Source: Aldrovandia affinis (taxonomy: Eukaryota; Chordata; Actinopteri; Notacanthiformes; Halosauridae). From it: a stretch of 64,000 nt of DNA. Below the pieces are notes generated by a model. That model saw only the letters and a program-made list of their open reading frames with translations. It did not search any database and was not told the DNA's origin. The first letter of the stretch is position 1. The number at the start of each line of letters is the position of its first letter. The stretch covers positions 62,001-126,000 of the forward strand of contig JAINUG010000263.1 of the NCBI GenBank assembly GCA_029706075.1. The letters are read 5' to 3'. Of the stretch, positions 25,051-64,000 are shown piece after piece. The translations under genes were made by a program, and so were the position numbers.

Positions 25051-25194
25051 TCCAAAGGCCTCCACAACATGGAAAAACAAAGGCAACACTGCCACTCCCA
25101 TGTTGCCGAGACCGACGCCCTCCACAGTACCTTACACTAATCCAAACCTCCACCCGCTGCCACAGTCTCTTCAAAGTCCCAACACCTGCTGTAT

Positions 25195-25198
<4 letters not shown>

Positions 25199-25280
<82 letters not shown>

Positions 25281-25290
25281 GTGTGTGTAA
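25199..25290. repeat. (GT)n microsatellite
   Basis: A GT run of about 78 bases (25201-25278) with short impure flanks. Confidence 0.97.
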
Positions 25291-27100
<1,810 letters not shown>

Positions 27101-27825
27101 GTGTTAACAGGCTCTCCTGTTCGAGACTGAACTTGTACCAGAAGCAGCAGAGGTGTTGAATGTATTGCCTGTTCATGTTTTGAAGAACATACTATCTACA
27201 AGCCTCTCACATTTCCCTCTGTCTGTGTTTCAGAAAGGATTTTGTTCTCCATTTTCTTATCTTTCCCACTTTCTCATCAGCATTCACCCACAAAAGTAAT
27301 ATGTTTATAGTTCTGTCAAATTATACATCCAAAATTATCAGTCTACAACAACTTGGAAAAAAACCTATTGAACTGTTGCTCTTGCTGGTTAGTTTGTTGT
27401 TAGTATGTTATTATGGCAAATGCACTAAATCTATGTACACACTCTCTACACACTGTTTAACACCAGCTGAGGTAAGGTGTTCATGACTAAAATGACTAAA
27501 AATGCTATAGAGGATGCACCCCACTCCTACGTGGCCCATACCAATACCCTTCAACAAAATATTTTAAAAATGAAGAATTAGGGGGCTGCAAATATGTATT
27601 AGATCTATTTTGAGCAGTGTATTATTTGTTGCAATCGTGGTGTGAAAAAGGCAAGGAGGGTTGCTTTGCTCTCTATCAAGGCTAACAGTATGCAATCAAT
27701 TTAGGTTGCCAAGTACAAGTAATTCCCCTGTTGGTACCATGTCAATATTTTAATGAAATAAATAAGACAAATAAAAAAGGTCTTGATTCTGTTTATCCAG
27801 ACCATGGCTTTAGCCAGAGACATAG

Positions 27826-28365
27826 ATTAGAGATGGCTCCCCATCAAATCACTGGTGCTTGCTTTTCAAGCGGCTAGAGGTACTGCTCACCAATACCTCC
27901 AGTCACTCATCACTCCCTACACCCCAGCCAGAGCCCTCCGCTCCGCCTCCTATGGCAACCTGAATGCCCCATCCCTCCGGGCGCCTGGCAGCTTTTCTGT
28001 CCTGACCCCTCGCTGGTGGAACGACCTTCCGCAATCGGTCAGGACCGCGGAATCACTTGCGACCTTTTCAGACTCCACTACCACTGAATTCTGTACATCT
28101 AGCTAATTGTCATCACCACTGCCTACTTGTTCAACACGATATACCCCTGCTTACTCCATTGAATAAAATAACAAATAAAAAAACCGTACTAACCTTTTCC
28201 TTCCCAGGTATGGTACGCAGCTGCCTGCAATGATGTCTATCGCTGTATTACTGATCTCTTGCGCTAAGTATGATTGTTCCTACCATGTATTTATGCACAT
28301 CTTGTAAGTCGCTCTGGACAAGAGCGTCTGCTAAATGCTTAAAATGTAAAATGTAAATGTAGATT
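27826..28365 (+). mobile_element. L2-clade LINE 3' end
   Basis: The segment 27835-28075 encodes the C-terminal end of an L2-type ORF2 (YTPARALRSA, LTPRWWNDLPQSVRTAESLA). After a stop it continues into the 3' tail at 28301-28340 (gtcgctctggacaagagcgt, then ctgctaaatgc and aaatgtaaa repeats). This tail is the one borrowed by the SINEs in this window. It is a 5'-truncated insertion. Confidence 0.88.
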
Positions 28366-28369
28366 CATT

Positions 28370-29357
28370 CACAAGGATCAGAGGTTTTTCAGAATTGTAA
28401 CTCTTTCATGAGTTACAGACTGATATTCGTTTATGATGTGAATACGTGAGTACTTACAATGTGGCTTTATTTGTCTTGTGGTTTTATGAATAAAGAAATA
28501 CGTTTATATCTATCAATCCAATATTCTTTTTGGGCCAGTCACTTTCAGATCAAATTCAATGATGTGAAACAATACAGTCATTACCGGCAAAGCCTGCACG
28601 TCATTGACTCACAGGCTAAGTGAGAGGAAGGGAGTGTAATCCTAGATGTGAACAATGCGTCTCTCATTGCAATTGCAAATGATGGCACTTAATATCGTGG
28701 GAAAATATTTCTAACTCTAATTAACTTAAGAGCTTTATTTAAAGTTATTTATTTTACATACACCTCTCATCTGAGGCGGAACAACCTTTTATCCAAAAAG
28801 TAATTATTTTTAAAAAGTTTTGTCCCTGTCAGGCAACCCGGCACCCCTGGAGCCAACATGGTTAAATTTAGAGGGAGGAGAGATAGAGGTATTCTTTGAT
28901 GACCTGTCCCACAACTTAGAAAATCCTACCCGTGTTACTTTGTTTGACTTCGGAGTTTAGATTTTCTTTATCTTATTTTCAATGACATGGGGGGTGTTGT
29001 TTTATCTTTCTTTCTTGCCCCCTCCCACTTGCTTCAATAACATATATTCAGTATTTTCCGCGTTTAACGCTGGCTGTTATACAGTCAAGCTGTTAAGAGG
29101 ACATACTCCGTCTCTCACTGCTGTGCTATACAGCTGCTTTATTCCAGGTCACTGGCGAGAGGAAGCCGCGTTTTAGTATTGCCGTGGCAACCAGATTGCT
29201 TCGCTCCTGTGCGATACATGCTGTCAAGACTGTAAACTGTTAGTCTGTATTTCCAGTATGTTTTTCCATTTGAACCAATTGGGTTAGATACAGTTTCCGT
29301 TGAAACAAGCGAAGAAGTAAATGCATTGAAAAAGCCTGTTTGTTTCGCTTATTCAAA
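28370..29357 (+). promoter_or_regulatory. kcnh6: Presumed kcnh6 promoter and 5' UTR region
   Basis: This region lies directly upstream of the first coding exon. No TATA box is convincing. An imperfect RFX-type X-box, attgccgtggcaacc, lies at 29178-29192, inside a GC-richer patch (29090-29215). The transcription start is not determinable from sequence alone. Confidence 0.35.
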
Positions 29358-63635
<34,278 letters not shown>

Positions 63636-63928
63636 GTGAGGGTCATCACAATGGGTACACCAGACCTGGGTCAAATCATTACTTTAAATACTTACACCAG
63701 TAAAATCCCTGCAGAATTTTATAAGAAACATCTATTTTCAATGTTCAGAGCAAAATTCTTGAATTTTATTGTAGGTTTTGGTTTTGTTGTTTCATTGAAA
63801 ATTCTCAGGGATCTTGTACAAGTGTTGTCAAAATTTAATGACATCGAAAGACTTAAAATATTTCAAATACTTATTTGACCAAGGTCTCTGGGGGCCACAG
63901 TTGAACCACACATATTCACACCAGCACA

Positions 63929-63960
<32 letters not shown>
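63929..63960. repeat. (CA)n microsatellite
   Basis: A short CA run in kcnh6 intron 11 near the window edge. Confidence 0.95.
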
Positions 63961-63962
<2 letters not shown>

Positions 63963-64000
63963 AACTCCAGTATGTACCAGTTGGCATTGTATGTTGGCAT

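Overview
The window is vertebrate nuclear DNA, almost certainly from a ray-finned (teleost-type) fish. Both genes have canonical GT-AG introns with vertebrate exon sizes. The rest is packed with fish-style repeats: many decayed Tc1-like transposons with TA target sites, tRNA-headed SINEs with L2-type 3' tails, a CR1-type LINE, hAT-like MITEs and long dinucleotide runs. I cannot name the species. No bacterial, phage or CRISPR content is present.

Layout. 1-6058: no recognisable gene. 6059-6899: Tc1 relic. 7299-17580: a complete nine-exon type III intermediate-filament gene on the plus strand, best identified as gfap (439 aa), with a TATA box, a 2.2-kb 3' UTR and one clear poly(A) signal. Intron 1 holds an internally inverted Tc1 element and intron 6 a 32-bp minisatellite. 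17581-29357: about 12 kb of intergenic DNA with LINE, SINE and Tc1 relics, large CT and GT microsatellites, a nested inverted repeat and two stretches that could be regulatory. 29358 to beyond 63635: the first eleven coding exons of an ERG-type voltage-gated potassium channel, best identified as kcnh6, on the plus strand (837 aa present). These cover the PAS domain, S1-S6, the SVGFGN filter and the cyclic-nucleotide-binding homology domain. The C-terminal tail exons lie past the window edge. The 15.3-kb intron 6 contains most of the mobile DNA, including a nearly complete CR1 LINE.

The two genes are co-oriented neighbours. They have unrelated products (a glial cytoskeletal filament and a membrane potassium channel), and nothing in the sequence ties them functionally.

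I found no new multi-gene system. The most interesting points concern kcnh6. (a) A minus-strand SINE landed on the 5' splice site of the PAS exon and duplicated it. (b) The same exon, whose length is a multiple of three, is flanked by 200-bp direct repeats. (c) A short ATG-donor segment in intron 6 is in phase with exon 7, at the same position as the alternative first exon 1b of mammalian KCNH2. Separately, two Tc1-family elements have internal fold-back structure.
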